Origin: JBNJGB01 sp051747385
GTDB taxonomy: Bacteria; Myxococcota_A; UBA9042; PHBI01; JACKFB01
NCBI GenBank assembly: GCA_051747385.1
Contig: JBNJGB010000020.1
Location: 1-64,000, forward strand
DNA: 64,000 bases
Reading direction: 5' to 3'
The position numbers and the translations under genes are program-made. This document shows positions 18,074 through 26,891 of this stretch, piece after piece. The notes below the pieces were generated by a model that worked only from the letters and a program-made list of their open reading frames with translations, was not told the DNA's origin and ran no database searches. Numbering within the stretch: position 1 is the stretch's first letter; each line of letters starts with the position of its first letter.

Positions 18074-18976
18074 CTACGGGAGGCTGAAGTACCGGTCCGA
18101 CTGATAGCGGCCCGTCCGCTGCTTCGCCATCTGCTTCAGCACGTCGTTGAGGAGCGAGGAGGCGCCGAAGCGGAACCACTCCGGGCTCAGCCACGCGTCG
18201 CCCAGGGTCTCCTTCACCATCGCCAGATAGCGCAGGGAGTCCTTGGCCGTGCGGATGCCCCCGGCGGGCTTCATGCCGACCATCCGGCCCGTCCGCATGT
18301 AGTGGTCGCGGATCGCCTCCAGCATGACGAGCGTCACCGGCAGGCTCGCCGCCGGCTTCACCTTGCCGGTGGACGTCTTGATGAAGTGCGCCCCGGCGTC
18401 CATGGCGATGCGGCTCGCCAGGCGCACCTCGTCGTACGTCTCCAGCTCCCCGACCTCGAGGATGACCTTCAGGTGCGCGTCGCCGCAGCCCTCGTTCACG
18501 GCCGCGATCTCGTCGTGGACCCGGCCGTACTCGCCCGCCAGGAAGGCCCCGCGGCTGATGACCATGTCGATCTCGTCCGCGCCGGCCTCCACCGTGCGCC
18601 GGACCTCGTCGAGCCTCTCGCCCAGGTCCGCCTGGCCGCTGGGGAAGTACGTCGCCACGGCGGCCACGTTCACGCCGGAGCCCTCGAGCTCGCGCTTCGC
18701 CAGGGCGACCAGGGGCGGATAGACGCAGACGGCGGCCACCGGCGGGCAATCCGCTCGCTCGCCGAGGGGCCGGCGCGCCTTGTGGCAGAGGCTCCGCACG
18801 CGCCCGGGGGTGTCCTTGCCCTCCAGGGTGGTCAGGTCCGTCATGGAGACGACCATCTCCAGGCCGGCCCGCTTCGCCTCCTTCTTGATGCTCCGGGTCG
18901 CGAAGCGGGCGGCGCGCTCCTCGACGCCCACCTGGTCGACGGGCGGCACGCGCGGCAGGACGTAGGTCGAGGTCAT
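18074..18976 (-). CDS. deoC: deoxyribose-phosphate aldolase
   Basis: 300 aa. It cleaves 2-deoxyribose 5-phosphate to acetaldehyde and glyceraldehyde 3-phosphate in nucleoside salvage. The Schiff-base lysine region FIKTSTGK and the second conserved lysine in GMKPAGGIR are both present, as is the early acid motif EIDMVISRGAF. About 40 extra N-terminal residues compared with the short bacterial form resemble the longer DERA class. A clear AGGAG precedes the ATG. First gene of deoC-ALDH-short ALDH-membrane protein, with a sigma70-like promoter at 19006-19035. Confidence 0.93.
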   Translation of the reverse strand: MTSTYVLPRVPPVDQVGVEERAARFATRSIKKEAKRAGLEMVVSMTDLTTLEGKDTPGRVRSLCHKARRPLGERADCPPVAAVCVYPPLVALAKRELEGSGVNVAAVATYFPSGQADLGERLDEVRRTVEAGADEIDMVISRGAFLAGEYGRVHDEIAAVNEGCGDAHLKVILEVGELETYDEVRLASRIAMDAGAHFIKTSTGKVKPAASLPVTLVMLEAIRDHYMRTGRMVGMKPAGGIRTAKDSLRYLAMVKETLGDAWLSPEWFRFGASSLLNDVLKQMAKQRTGRYQSDRYFSLP

Positions 18977-19005
18977 CGGGGACTCCTGCTCCGAGGTCGG
19001 CGCGC

Positions 19006-19035
19006 AGTCTAGCCCCGTCGCCGGAAAACCCTCAA
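19006..19035 (-). promoter_or_regulatory. putative sigma70 promoter of the deoC operon
   Basis: Minus strand TTGAGG, 18-base spacer, TAGACT, about 30 bases before the deoC start. Good position; the -35 matches four of six consensus bases. The remaining gap 19036-19451 shows no gene or clear repeat. Confidence 0.5.
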
Positions 19036-19451
19036 GGCCCCTCGCGGGCCTGCCGTACTCACGGGTGTCGGGTGGCCCCGAGCTTCACACAACCCGCAGC
19101 ACCCGCGGCGCCGAGTGGCGCACGCAGTCGCGAGGGGCCGCCCGACACCTCTGCCCAAATCCGCTGCCTGTTCCGGCATTCGCCCACCGATTCGGGCCCA
19201 TCTGCGGCGTCACCGTCACCGACTCGTGCTCGACGTAGCTCTGCTATGCCTCCGCGCGATTCGGCAACGTTTCCTTGCACCTGGACCCGCCTCGGCGCGC
19301 TCGGTGCTCGACCCAGTCAGCAGTTTTGGGCTCTGCTCCGGGGGCGGCCGGTCGCCACGCGCGGCCGGTCGCCTCGCACCATCGGCGCGAACGCTTCGTT
19401 GACTCGCGCGATCTCGGGTGGGCAGGTTGGGCGCCGACCGAGGAGTGCCCC

Positions 19452-21512
19452 ATGCCCCCACGACGCGCGTCCGCTGCGGCCCCCGCCATCCTCCTGGCGC
19501 TCACCCTGGCGGCCTGCGACGGCGACGCCTCCGCCCCCTCCACCGCGGACACTCGCGACGCCGTCCCGGACGCCCCCGCCGACGCGATCCACGAGGTCGC
19601 CACCCCGGACGCCGACGCGATCCACGACGCGGAGCCGGACGTCCCGGAGCCCGATCCCGGGCTGCGCCTGTCCGTCGCCTCCCGCGACCTCTTCGCCCCC
19701 GTGGGCATCAGCACCGCCGGCTACGGCCAGAAGGTGACCTCGGCGTCCCCGCGCAGTCCGTTCGCCGACGCCTTCCAGGCCACCACGGGCCGGCTGCACC
19801 CGCCGCGCGTCCAGGTCGTGCACCTGACCCGCGGAGACGACAGGCTGCTGCTGGCCCAGACGGATCTCGTCGCCGTGACCGATCCGGTGCGCCAGGCGGT
19901 CGTCGACGAGATCGAGGCGCGCGCGGGCGCGGACGTACGCGACGCGCTCGTGCTGGCGGCGAACCACGCCCACTCCTCCCCGGGCCGCCTGTTCGATCTC
20001 TGGGTCGCGCCGTTCTTTGCGGACACCTTCGAGCCCGGCGTCCTCGGCCGGCAGGTGGACGCCATCGCCGCGGCCGTCGTCGAAGCCCTGGAGGCCCCGA
20101 CCCGCCCGGTCCGCGCCGGGATCGCCGAGCTGGACAACGCCGCCATGCACTCGGATCGGCGCTGCGAGAACCCGGAGCACCAGCGCGACACCCTGGGCCT
20201 GCTCCGCCTCGACGCCCTGGACGGCGACGGCGAGACCCTGGCGGTCGTGCTGAGCTACGCCGTCCACGGGACGGTCCTGAACTACCCGGACGCGCTGTTG
20301 GGCGGCGACGCCCCGCACACCATCGAGCTGAAGGTCCAGGAGGCTCTGGACGGCGCGCCCCTGGTGATGCTCCTGGAGTCCTGGGCCGGGGACATGGCCC
20401 CCACGGACCTGCGCGACGCGTGGGCGGACGAGGACCGGCCGGCCGCCGACGAGCCGAAGCTGGATCGGATGGAGGCCCTCGGCCGCTCGGCCGCGGAGAC
20501 CATCCTGGCGGCCTGGGACGACGTCGCGTGGCAGGACGATCCCGCCCTGGACGTGGTGAGCGCCCGCGCCCCGGTGGACTGGGAGACGCTCGGCTACACC
20601 GACGACGTCTTCCCCCACCGGGACGGCGCCTTCATGTGCGGCGGCGGCGAGCCCGAGTGCGGGGCGAAGCCCGACGACATGACGTCCTGCTTCCCGCTCC
20701 CGGAGGGGGAGGCTCCCACGCGTGCGCTGCTGAGCGCCTTCCGGATCGGCGACCTGGTGGCGGCGACCATCCCCGGCGAGCCGGTCACCCCCCTGGCCGA
20801 GGCCCTCCTCGAGCACGTGACGCCCGACGCCCCGGGGCCCGTCTGGCTCGTCGGCTACGCGCAGGGCTACCAGGGCTACCTCCTCACCGCCGACGACTGG
20901 TGGAGCGGCGGCTACGAGCCCTCGGTGTCCTACTGGGGGCCCTGGCAGGGCCGGTATCTCGTCGAGCGATCCGCGTCCATGGTCCGCCACCTGCTGGACC
21001 CCGAGGAGGCGCTGGACTTCGCCCCCACATCGGCTCCCCCGGCCCCCCCGACCGACGGCGGACCCTACGCGCCGGCGACGTCCGAGTCGTTCGGGGAGAT
21101 CGTCGAGGATCTCCCGGCCGAGGCCGTGGCCGGCGACACGCTCCGCCTCTCGTGGACCGGCGGCGATCCGTGGCTGGACGTGCCCGAGGTGACGCTGCTC
21201 CGCGAGGATCCCGACACCGGCAAACTGGCGCCCGTCGTCGCCGGAGGACGCCCGGTCGACCACCGGGACTATCGCACGGTCGTGGGCCTCGACGTCGCGC
21301 CCTCGTGGCGGGAGGTGCCGGCTCCCGCCGAGGATCCCCCCGCCCGCACCTTCACCTGGGACGTGCGCCTCCGGACGGCCGTCCGCATCCCCGCGCCCGA
21401 GCAGGCCCTCACGGGGCGCTTCCGGTTGCGCGTCCGGGGCCGTGCGCTGGCGGACGGCGGCACCATCGGGAGCTACGAGGTCCTGTCGGCTCCGGTGGTC
21501 GTCTCGCCGTGA
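19452..21512 (+). CDS. ceramidase-fold lipoprotein with altered nucleophile
   Basis: 686 aa from the ATG at 19452 (AGGAG seven bases upstream). A lipoprotein signal with lipobox LAAC near residue 20 is followed by an Asp/Ala/Pro linker to about 65. The body matches neutral/alkaline ceramidase (PF04734 type): NHAHSSPG with His 172 and 174, AVHGT, IPGEP and YQGYLLT correspond to the zinc-ligand regions. The usual GDVSPN nucleophile motif reads GDMAPT here (Asp 314, Ala 316), so the catalytic Ser is missing. A beta-rich C-terminal domain follows. It is probably a surface-anchored metal hydrolase or binding protein of altered chemistry, not a proven ceramidase. Confidence 0.78.
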   Translation: MPPRRASAAAPAILLALTLAACDGDASAPSTADTRDAVPDAPADAIHEVATPDADAIHDAEPDVPEPDPGLRLSVASRDLFAPVGISTAGYGQKVTSASPRSPFADAFQATTGRLHPPRVQVVHLTRGDDRLLLAQTDLVAVTDPVRQAVVDEIEARAGADVRDALVLAANHAHSSPGRLFDLWVAPFFADTFEPGVLGRQVDAIAAAVVEALEAPTRPVRAGIAELDNAAMHSDRRCENPEHQRDTLGLLRLDALDGDGETLAVVLSYAVHGTVLNYPDALLGGDAPHTIELKVQEALDGAPLVMLLESWAGDMAPTDLRDAWADEDRPAADEPKLDRMEALGRSAAETILAAWDDVAWQDDPALDVVSARAPVDWETLGYTDDVFPHRDGAFMCGGGEPECGAKPDDMTSCFPLPEGEAPTRALLSAFRIGDLVAATIPGEPVTPLAEALLEHVTPDAPGPVWLVGYAQGYQGYLLTADDWWSGGYEPSVSYWGPWQGRYLVERSASMVRHLLDPEEALDFAPTSAPPAPPTDGGPYAPATSESFGEIVEDLPAEAVAGDTLRLSWTGGDPWLDVPEVTLLREDPDTGKLAPVVAGGRPVDHRDYRTVVGLDVAPSWREVPAPAEDPPARTFTWDVRLRTAVRIPAPEQALTGRFRLRVRGRALADGGTIGSYEVLSAPVVVSP

Positions 21513-21515
21513 CGC

Positions 21516-21992
21516 TCAATCCGGGGAGCGCGGATCCCGCGGCCCCTCGACGGGCGTCACCTCCACGCCGTGCTGGGTGAGATACTGCACCCCGTTGGCC
21601 CCGGCGTAACCCCCGTCCACCACCAGCACCTTCACGATGCCCGAGTGGTGGATCAGCTTCGCGCACATGGTGCAGGGCTCCCCGGTGACGATGAGCCAGG
21701 CCCCCCGGGTCGGGACGCCGTTGGCCGCCGCGTTGCAGATGACGTTCATCTCGGCGTGGTGACAGCCCACCTCGATCCGAGTCCCGCTCTCCACCTCGAG
21801 CACGTCCCGGAGGCAGCGATCGCCGCCACAAAGCTCTCCGCCGCCGCGCGGGCCGCCGTTGTAGCCGTCCATGAGGACCACGTTCCGCTCCGGATCGACG
21901 AGCAGCGCGCCGAACTTCCGGCGCGGGCAGTTGGACGCCTTCGCCAACGCCAGGCACTGCTCGATGCGGATGCGGATGTGCTTGTCCTTCAC
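21516..21992 (-). CDS. dCMP deaminase (ComEB-like)
   Basis: 158 aa, typical for the family. Zinc-site motifs are complete: HAE at 79-81 (CHHAEMN) and PCTMC with Cys 107 and Cys 110. The long CGGDRC segment between strands is also typical of dCMP deaminases and their ComE operon relatives. It converts dCMP to dUMP for dTTP supply. It is convergent with the ceramidase-like gene (3 bp apart) and divergent from the nitrilase gene, with only about 60 bp between their starts. Confidence 0.88.
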   Translation of the reverse strand: MKDKHIRIRIEQCLALAKASNCPRRKFGALLVDPERNVVLMDGYNGGPRGGGELCGGDRCLRDVLEVESGTRIEVGCHHAEMNVICNAAANGVPTRGAWLIVTGEPCTMCAKLIHHSGIVKVLVVDGGYAGANGVQYLTQHGVEVTPVEGPRDPRSPD

Positions 21993-22051
21993 CGTGGCCT
22001 CCGGGTCGTGATGGATTGGCCGGGGCGGGGTATCCTGCCAAAGGAGCGACG

Positions 22052-22759
22052 ATGCGTGTAGCCGCCGTCCAGTACAAGGCGAACAAGGCGGATCGGCGCG
22101 CCTCCCTGCGGGCCCTTGTCGCCCTGTCGGAGGAGGCGGCCGCCGGCGCCGACCTCGTGGTGCTGCCCGAGATGGCGGCCACCGGCTACGTGTTCCCCGA
22201 CCGCGCGGCCGTGGAGGCCGTGGCCGAGCCCGCGGACGGGCCCACGAGCGCCGCCCTGGCCGAGGTGTCCCGGCGCCACGGCGTCTGGCTGGTGGCGGGC
22301 TTCCCGGAGGTCGCCGGCGATCGGCTGTTCAACAGCGCCCTGGTCCTCGACCCGACGGGCGCACACCGCTTCACGTATCGGAAGACCCTGCTGTTCGACG
22401 AGGACCTGCACTGGGCGACCCCCGGGGACTCCGGCTACGCCACGTTCGACGCCGGCGCCGGCACCTTCACGGTCGGGATCTGCATGGATCTCAACGACGA
22501 GGGCTTCGTGGACTGGTGCCGGAAGGCCGCCGCGCGGGCCATCGCGCTCCCCACGAACTGGATCGAGCAGGACCTGCCCGTCTGGGCCTACTGGGCCTGG
22601 CGCCTCGGGGGCGTCCCGTCGGCCCTGGTCGCCGCGAACACCTGGGGGGCCGAGGGGGACACGCGCTTCTGCGGCCGCTCGGCGGTGCTCGAGGGTGGGA
22701 CCGTCCTGGCCCACGCCCCGGCGGAGGGGGACGCGGTGATCCGGGCGAACCTGGACTGA
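22052..22759 (+). CDS. nitrilase-superfamily (carbon-nitrogen hydrolase) amidase
   Basis: 235 aa. The catalytic triad is readable as Glu 40 (LPEMAATG), Lys 111 (YRKTLLF) and Cys 144 (GICMDLN). AAAGGAG lies just upstream of the ATG. It hydrolyses an amide or nitrile C-N bond; members of this length include omega-amidase-like and N-carbamoyl amidase-like proteins. Substrate not deducible. The chain lacks extra domains. rlmN starts 29 bp downstream on the same strand. Confidence 0.85.
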   Translation: MRVAAVQYKANKADRRASLRALVALSEEAAAGADLVVLPEMAATGYVFPDRAAVEAVAEPADGPTSAALAEVSRRHGVWLVAGFPEVAGDRLFNSALVLDPTGAHRFTYRKTLLFDEDLHWATPGDSGYATFDAGAGTFTVGICMDLNDEGFVDWCRKAAARAIALPTNWIEQDLPVWAYWAWRLGGVPSALVAANTWGAEGDTRFCGRSAVLEGGTVLAHAPAEGDAVIRANLD

Positions 22760-22788
22760 CCCGCCCCGGATCGTCATCCTGCCGCGCC

Positions 22789-23838
22789 ATGGAGTCGGCG
22801 CCGAACATCCACGGCATGCGCCCGGTGGACCTGCTGGAGTGGCTGCGAGCGCGGGGCGTCGAGGCCTCGCCCGGGCAGGCCCGCCGCGCCCTGGCCCACC
22901 ACCTCTCGTGGCGGCCACACGAGCGACCGGTGCTCCGGGTTCGCCGCGACATCCGCGAGGCCGTGCAGGACCACCTGGACCACCGGCGCCCCGAGATCGT
23001 GGAGCGGGTCGAGGACCCGGACGACGGCTTCGTGAAGTACCTGCTGCGCTCTCCGGACGGAGCCCTGAGCGAGGCGGTGCGCATCCCGCTCCACAAGCCG
23101 GGCCGCTACACGGTCTGCCTGTCGTCCCAGGTCGGCTGTGCGATGGGCTGCGACTTCTGCGCCACCGCGCGCCTGGGCCTGACGCGGGACCTCGCGGCCT
23201 GGGAGATGGCCGGGGCGTTCCTGAACGTGCGCGACGACACCGGCGGCCACGTGTCCGGCGCCGTCTTCATGGGCCAGGGAGAGCCCCTGCACAACTACGA
23301 CGAGGTGATCCGGGCCGCGTACGTGCTGTCCGACCCGTGCGGCGGGCGGGTGTCCGCCGACGCCCTCACGATCTCCACGGTCGGCCTGGTGCCCGCCGTC
23401 CGGCGCTACGCCGACGAGGGGCACCGCTTCCGGCTCATCGTCTCGCTGACGTCCGCCGTGCCGGAGCGGCGCGCCCGCCTCATGCCGGTCACCCGGAAGT
23501 ACGGCCTGGACGAGCTGGCCGACGCCCTGCGCCACGTGGCCCGGACCACCGGCGACCGGGTGACGGTGGCGTGGGTGGTGATGGCCGGCGTCAACACGGG
23601 GCGGGACGAGGTGGAGGCCCTCCGCGATCTCCTCGGCGACGTGCCCCTGCGCGTGAACCTCATCGACGTGAACGACGCGCGACCCGGAGGCTACGCCCGG
23701 GCGGACGAGGCGGAGCTGGAGGCCTTCCGGGACGGGCTGGCGACCCTCGGCGTGCCCATCGTGCGGCGCTACTCGGGGGGCCGCGGACGACACGCGGCCT
23801 GCGGAATGCTCGCGGCGAAGCGGTTCCGCGGCGGGTGA
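22789..23838 (+). CDS. rlmN: 23S rRNA (adenine-C2) methyltransferase RlmN, radical SAM
   Basis: 349 aa. The radical-SAM cluster motif CAMGCDFC has Cys 117, 121 and 124, followed by ATARLGLTRDL as in RlmN/Cfr. MGQGEPLHNYD, STVGLVP and the C-terminal catalytic cysteine in RGRHAACGML are also present. It methylates C2 of A2503 in 23S rRNA and usually also A37 of some tRNAs. Start ATG at 22789; no strong ribosome site is seen. Cfr (C8 specificity) is the alternative but is less likely as a lone housekeeping gene. Confidence 0.88.
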   Translation: MESAPNIHGMRPVDLLEWLRARGVEASPGQARRALAHHLSWRPHERPVLRVRRDIREAVQDHLDHRRPEIVERVEDPDDGFVKYLLRSPDGALSEAVRIPLHKPGRYTVCLSSQVGCAMGCDFCATARLGLTRDLAAWEMAGAFLNVRDDTGGHVSGAVFMGQGEPLHNYDEVIRAAYVLSDPCGGRVSADALTISTVGLVPAVRRYADEGHRFRLIVSLTSAVPERRARLMPVTRKYGLDELADALRHVARTTGDRVTVAWVVMAGVNTGRDEVEALRDLLGDVPLRVNLIDVNDARPGGYARADEAELEAFRDGLATLGVPIVRRYSGGRGRHAACGMLAAKRFRGG

Positions 23839-23932
23839 GCCGGTTCGCCTTCGCATCCGGCCGGTCGGTATGCTATCGGCCGCCTCTTGCGTGACGCGCC
23901 CCACCGGGCGCCCCGTCCGAGGGAGCCAACCC

Positions 23933-25960
23933 ATGCGCACCATCCCGACGCACACTCCCATCGTCCTCATCGCGCTCATGACGCTCGCCGTCGCGGCCTG
24001 CGGGGACTCGGGCGGCGACACGGCCGGCAGCGGTCAGCCGACGCCGGACACGACCGGCGACGCGACGCCCGGGCAGGACGCCCTGCCGACCGGGGACGCA
24101 GCCGACGACTCGACGCCGCCGGAGGACACGTCCGATCCCGGCCCGGCCGTCGTGAAGGGCCTGGGCTTCGAGCAGGCCTTCGGCGACGACGACCAGCCGT
24201 GCCAGGGCTCGTCGTACTGCACGCTGCGGCTGAGCTACAACGAGCAGCGCAGCCTTCGCGTCGTCTACACGGAGGACGGCGAGCCGACCGCCGATCGGGT
24301 GGTGAAGTTCGACATCGTCGACGACTCCCTCGACATGGGGCACATCTCGGCGCTGTCGGCCTACTCGAACGGCGACGGCGTGGCGGAGGTGACGGTGAAG
24401 ACCGTCGATCCGGCGCCCGGCCAGTTCACGGTGAAGGCGCACATCGACGATCCCGAGGTGCCGCCGCTGTTCTTCGACGTGGTGGTGACCGCCAAGGGCC
24501 AGGTGCCCCTGACGGTGGTGGGTTCCTACGCCGGTGTCCGGAACGTGGGCTCGTACCAGGTGCGCCTGTTCCCGCAGGACGGCTCGGGCGCGCCCGGCTG
24601 CGGCGACCTGGAGGCCCTGATGGGCGAGACGGCGGCCCAGCAGAGCCCCGTCACCAACCTGGGTCAGAGCGTGAAGTTCCTCGAGTTCCCGGGCCTCGAG
24701 GACGACGGGACGCAGCAGTTCACGGTCCTGGCGTACGCGGAGGACAACAGCGGCGTGGTCCTGGCCTGGGGCTGCGACGACCAGGACGGCACCGTGAGCG
24801 TGGCGGGCAGCAGCACGGTGGAGATCGTGATGGCGGATCGCCCGCCTCTGTACGCGGGGAGCTACGAGGTCCGGAGCGTCTTCGACTTCACCCAGGCCAT
24901 CCCGGAGCCCTACGCCACCTACGTGGATCCGGTCCTCGACCTCTTCCAGAGCCCGACCGGCGGCCTGCTCACCCTGACCTGCAAGCTCGGCGTGGACCCG
25001 GACGTCCCGGCCGAGGATCAGGGCATCCTGGCGGACATGTGCGATCTCGTCTTCCAGGACCCGGGAGACCCGAGCATCGACGAGGCGGATCTGACGACCA
25101 CGGGCGGCATCGTCGTGGACGTGGTCGACGCCATCCTGAAGGGGATCTCCGCGGACACGGTCTGGGGCGACGTCCTGCAGGGCGGCAAGGAGATCTCCGA
25201 CATGCTCACGGCCTTCGAGATCCGCAGCACGCTGGTCTTCCTCGAGGAGCCCGGCGCCGACGGCCACTGGACGGCGGAGCAGACCAGCGAGACCTGGGAC
25301 GGGGTCACGGTGAAGTGGAGCCTGGGCGACAACTGCGATCCGCTCACCGACGACAACTGCGGAAAGAAGAACCTCTACTTCGGCGCCATCCAGCCGGAGG
25401 AGCCCGTCGTCGGCAGCTTCGAGGCGGACGTGGAGGACTTCTGGGCGCTGACCATCGCCCCCCATCCCCTGAGCCTCCAGTACGGGACCCTCCTGGACAC
25501 GATCATCCAGAAGGTGCTGCTGCCGCGCCTCGCCGGCGACGACTCGGAGGGCGGGCCGGCGATCGACAGCTACGAGAAGCTGATCTCCAGCCTGTTGGGC
25601 GGCAAGGACTGCCTCCTGCCCTCCTCCGGGACCACCTGCTGCGAGAACCTGGTGGACAGCGTGCTCGACGACCCCCAGAGCAGCCAGAACACGGCGAACC
25701 TCATCGAGACCGCCTGCGGCGCGCTCATCGCCGAGGGCGCCGACTACCTCACCGGCTCCCTCACGGGCCTCAGCGCCGAGACCGGCGAGGCCTTCCTCAT
25801 CGGCACCGGGGAGGCCTGCCAGGTCTTCGACGCCGACCACGACATGACCGTCGACGGCTTCGGCACCAAGAGCACCCCCTGCACCTGGAAGGCGACCATC
25901 ACCGTCGGCGACGGCTCGACCACCCTCGACGCCGACTTCTGGGCCGCCCGGATCAACTGA
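23933..25960 (+). CDS. large lipoprotein with Thr/Asp/Pro linker, unknown
   Basis: 675 aa. Signal peptide with a lipobox (LAVAAC) near residue 23, then a 40-residue low-complexity linker rich in Asp, Thr, Gly and Pro, typical of surface lipoproteins in this lineage. The body begins with a predicted beta-sandwich (residues about 70-190) that resembles an Ig-like domain, and later sections contain several Cys that may pair. No enzymatic motif is seen. GGGAG precedes the ATG. Its 3' end is convergent with miaA, 7 bp away, where a short CCCGGT/ACCGGG inverted repeat lies. Function unknown. Confidence 0.7.
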   Translation: MRTIPTHTPIVLIALMTLAVAACGDSGGDTAGSGQPTPDTTGDATPGQDALPTGDAADDSTPPEDTSDPGPAVVKGLGFEQAFGDDDQPCQGSSYCTLRLSYNEQRSLRVVYTEDGEPTADRVVKFDIVDDSLDMGHISALSAYSNGDGVAEVTVKTVDPAPGQFTVKAHIDDPEVPPLFFDVVVTAKGQVPLTVVGSYAGVRNVGSYQVRLFPQDGSGAPGCGDLEALMGETAAQQSPVTNLGQSVKFLEFPGLEDDGTQQFTVLAYAEDNSGVVLAWGCDDQDGTVSVAGSSTVEIVMADRPPLYAGSYEVRSVFDFTQAIPEPYATYVDPVLDLFQSPTGGLLTLTCKLGVDPDVPAEDQGILADMCDLVFQDPGDPSIDEADLTTTGGIVVDVVDAILKGISADTVWGDVLQGGKEISDMLTAFEIRSTLVFLEEPGADGHWTAEQTSETWDGVTVKWSLGDNCDPLTDDNCGKKNLYFGAIQPEEPVVGSFEADVEDFWALTIAPHPLSLQYGTLLDTIIQKVLLPRLAGDDSEGGPAIDSYEKLISSLLGGKDCLLPSSGTTCCENLVDSVLDDPQSSQNTANLIETACGALIAEGADYLTGSLTGLSAETGEAFLIGTGEACQVFDADHDMTVDGFGTKSTPCTWKATITVGDGSTTLDADFWAARIN

Positions 25961-25967
25961 CCCCCGG

Positions 25968-26891
25968 TTACCGGGTATCGCGGCAGAGGCGGTCGACGAG
26001 GCCCGGGGTGTCGGGCTCGACGTGCTCCAGGTCGTCCTCGCGTCGGGTGATGCCGCGGAACCAGGTGAGCTGGCGGCGGGCGTAGCGCCGGTGGCCGCGG
26101 GCGATGGCGGCGGGGAGGTCCCGGAGGGACATCTCCTCGTGCAGGTAGCCGACCACCTCCCGGTAGCCGAGGGTCCGCAGGCCCGGCGCGCCGGGCGGGA
26201 CGCCGCGGACGAGGAGATCCGCCACCTCCTCGACGAGGCCGGCCTCGACCATGCGCTCCGCCCGGGCGGTGATGCGCCGGTGGAGGACGTCGCGCTCCGG
26301 CCACAGGCCCACCACCCGGGCGTCGTACCGGCGCGGCGCGAAGCGGTGCTCCGCCTGCCACTCGGACAGGGGGCGCCCGGTCTGACGCCACACCTCCAGG
26401 GCCCGTCCGATGCGCTGGCGGTCCCGCGGGTGGAGCTTCGCGGCCGCCTCGGGATCGACTTCGGCCAGCCCGGCGTGGAGCGCCTCCGGGCCGCGCGCCT
26501 CGATCTCGGCGCGGACCGCGGCCTTCACGTCCTCGCGGATGTCCGGGATCGGGCTGAGGCCGTGCAGCAGCACCCGGACGTAGAGCCCGGTGCCGCCGCA
26601 CACGACCGGGACCCGCCCCCGGGAGAGGACGTCCGCGATGGCCGCGTCGGCCGCCTCGCACCAGGTCGCCGCGTCCATGCGCTCGGTGGGCTCCACGAGG
26701 TCGATGGCGTGGTGGGGCACCCGCGCCTGCTCCTCGGCGGTCGGCTTGGCGGAGCCGATGTCCAGTCCCCGGTAGACCTGCACCGAGTCGGCGCTCACGA
26801 TCTCGCCGCCCAGGCGCTCGCACACCGCCATGGCGAGGGCCGTCTTCCCGGCCGCGGTCGGGCCGACGACGACGAGCAGCCGGCCGCTCAC
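25968..26891 (-). CDS. miaA: tRNA dimethylallyltransferase
   Basis: 307 aa, normal MiaA size. P-loop GPTAAGKT at residues about 10-17, SADSVQVYRGLDIGSAKPT, HHAIDLVEP, VVCGGTGLYVRVLLHG and the RQLTWFRG motif near the end are all in place. It adds the dimethylallyl group to N6 of A37 in tRNAs reading UNN codons. The GTG start overlaps the mutL stop (GTGA), so the pair is translationally coupled; this mutL-miaA order is common in bacteria. Confidence 0.95.
   Translation of the reverse strand: MSGRLLVVVGPTAAGKTALAMAVCERLGGEIVSADSVQVYRGLDIGSAKPTAEEQARVPHHAIDLVEPTERMDAATWCEAADAAIADVLSRGRVPVVCGGTGLYVRVLLHGLSPIPDIREDVKAAVRAEIEARGPEALHAGLAEVDPEAAAKLHPRDRQRIGRALEVWRQTGRPLSEWQAEHRFAPRRYDARVVGLWPERDVLHRRITARAERMVEAGLVEEVADLLVRGVPPGAPGLRTLGYREVVGYLHEEMSLRDLPAAIARGHRRYARRQLTWFRGITRREDDLEHVEPDTPGLVDRLCRDTR

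Noticed and set aside
18977..19451. A gene or tRNA in the 475-bp gap upstream of deoC
   Set aside because: Short frames here have no ribosome site and no cloverleaf could be drawn; only the deoC promoter is supported.
24034..26085. Plus-strand and minus-strand frames overlapping the large lipoprotein
   Set aside because: Low-complexity Arg/Gly/His-rich translations with no start signal, whereas the lipoprotein has a signal peptide, lipobox and ribosome site.
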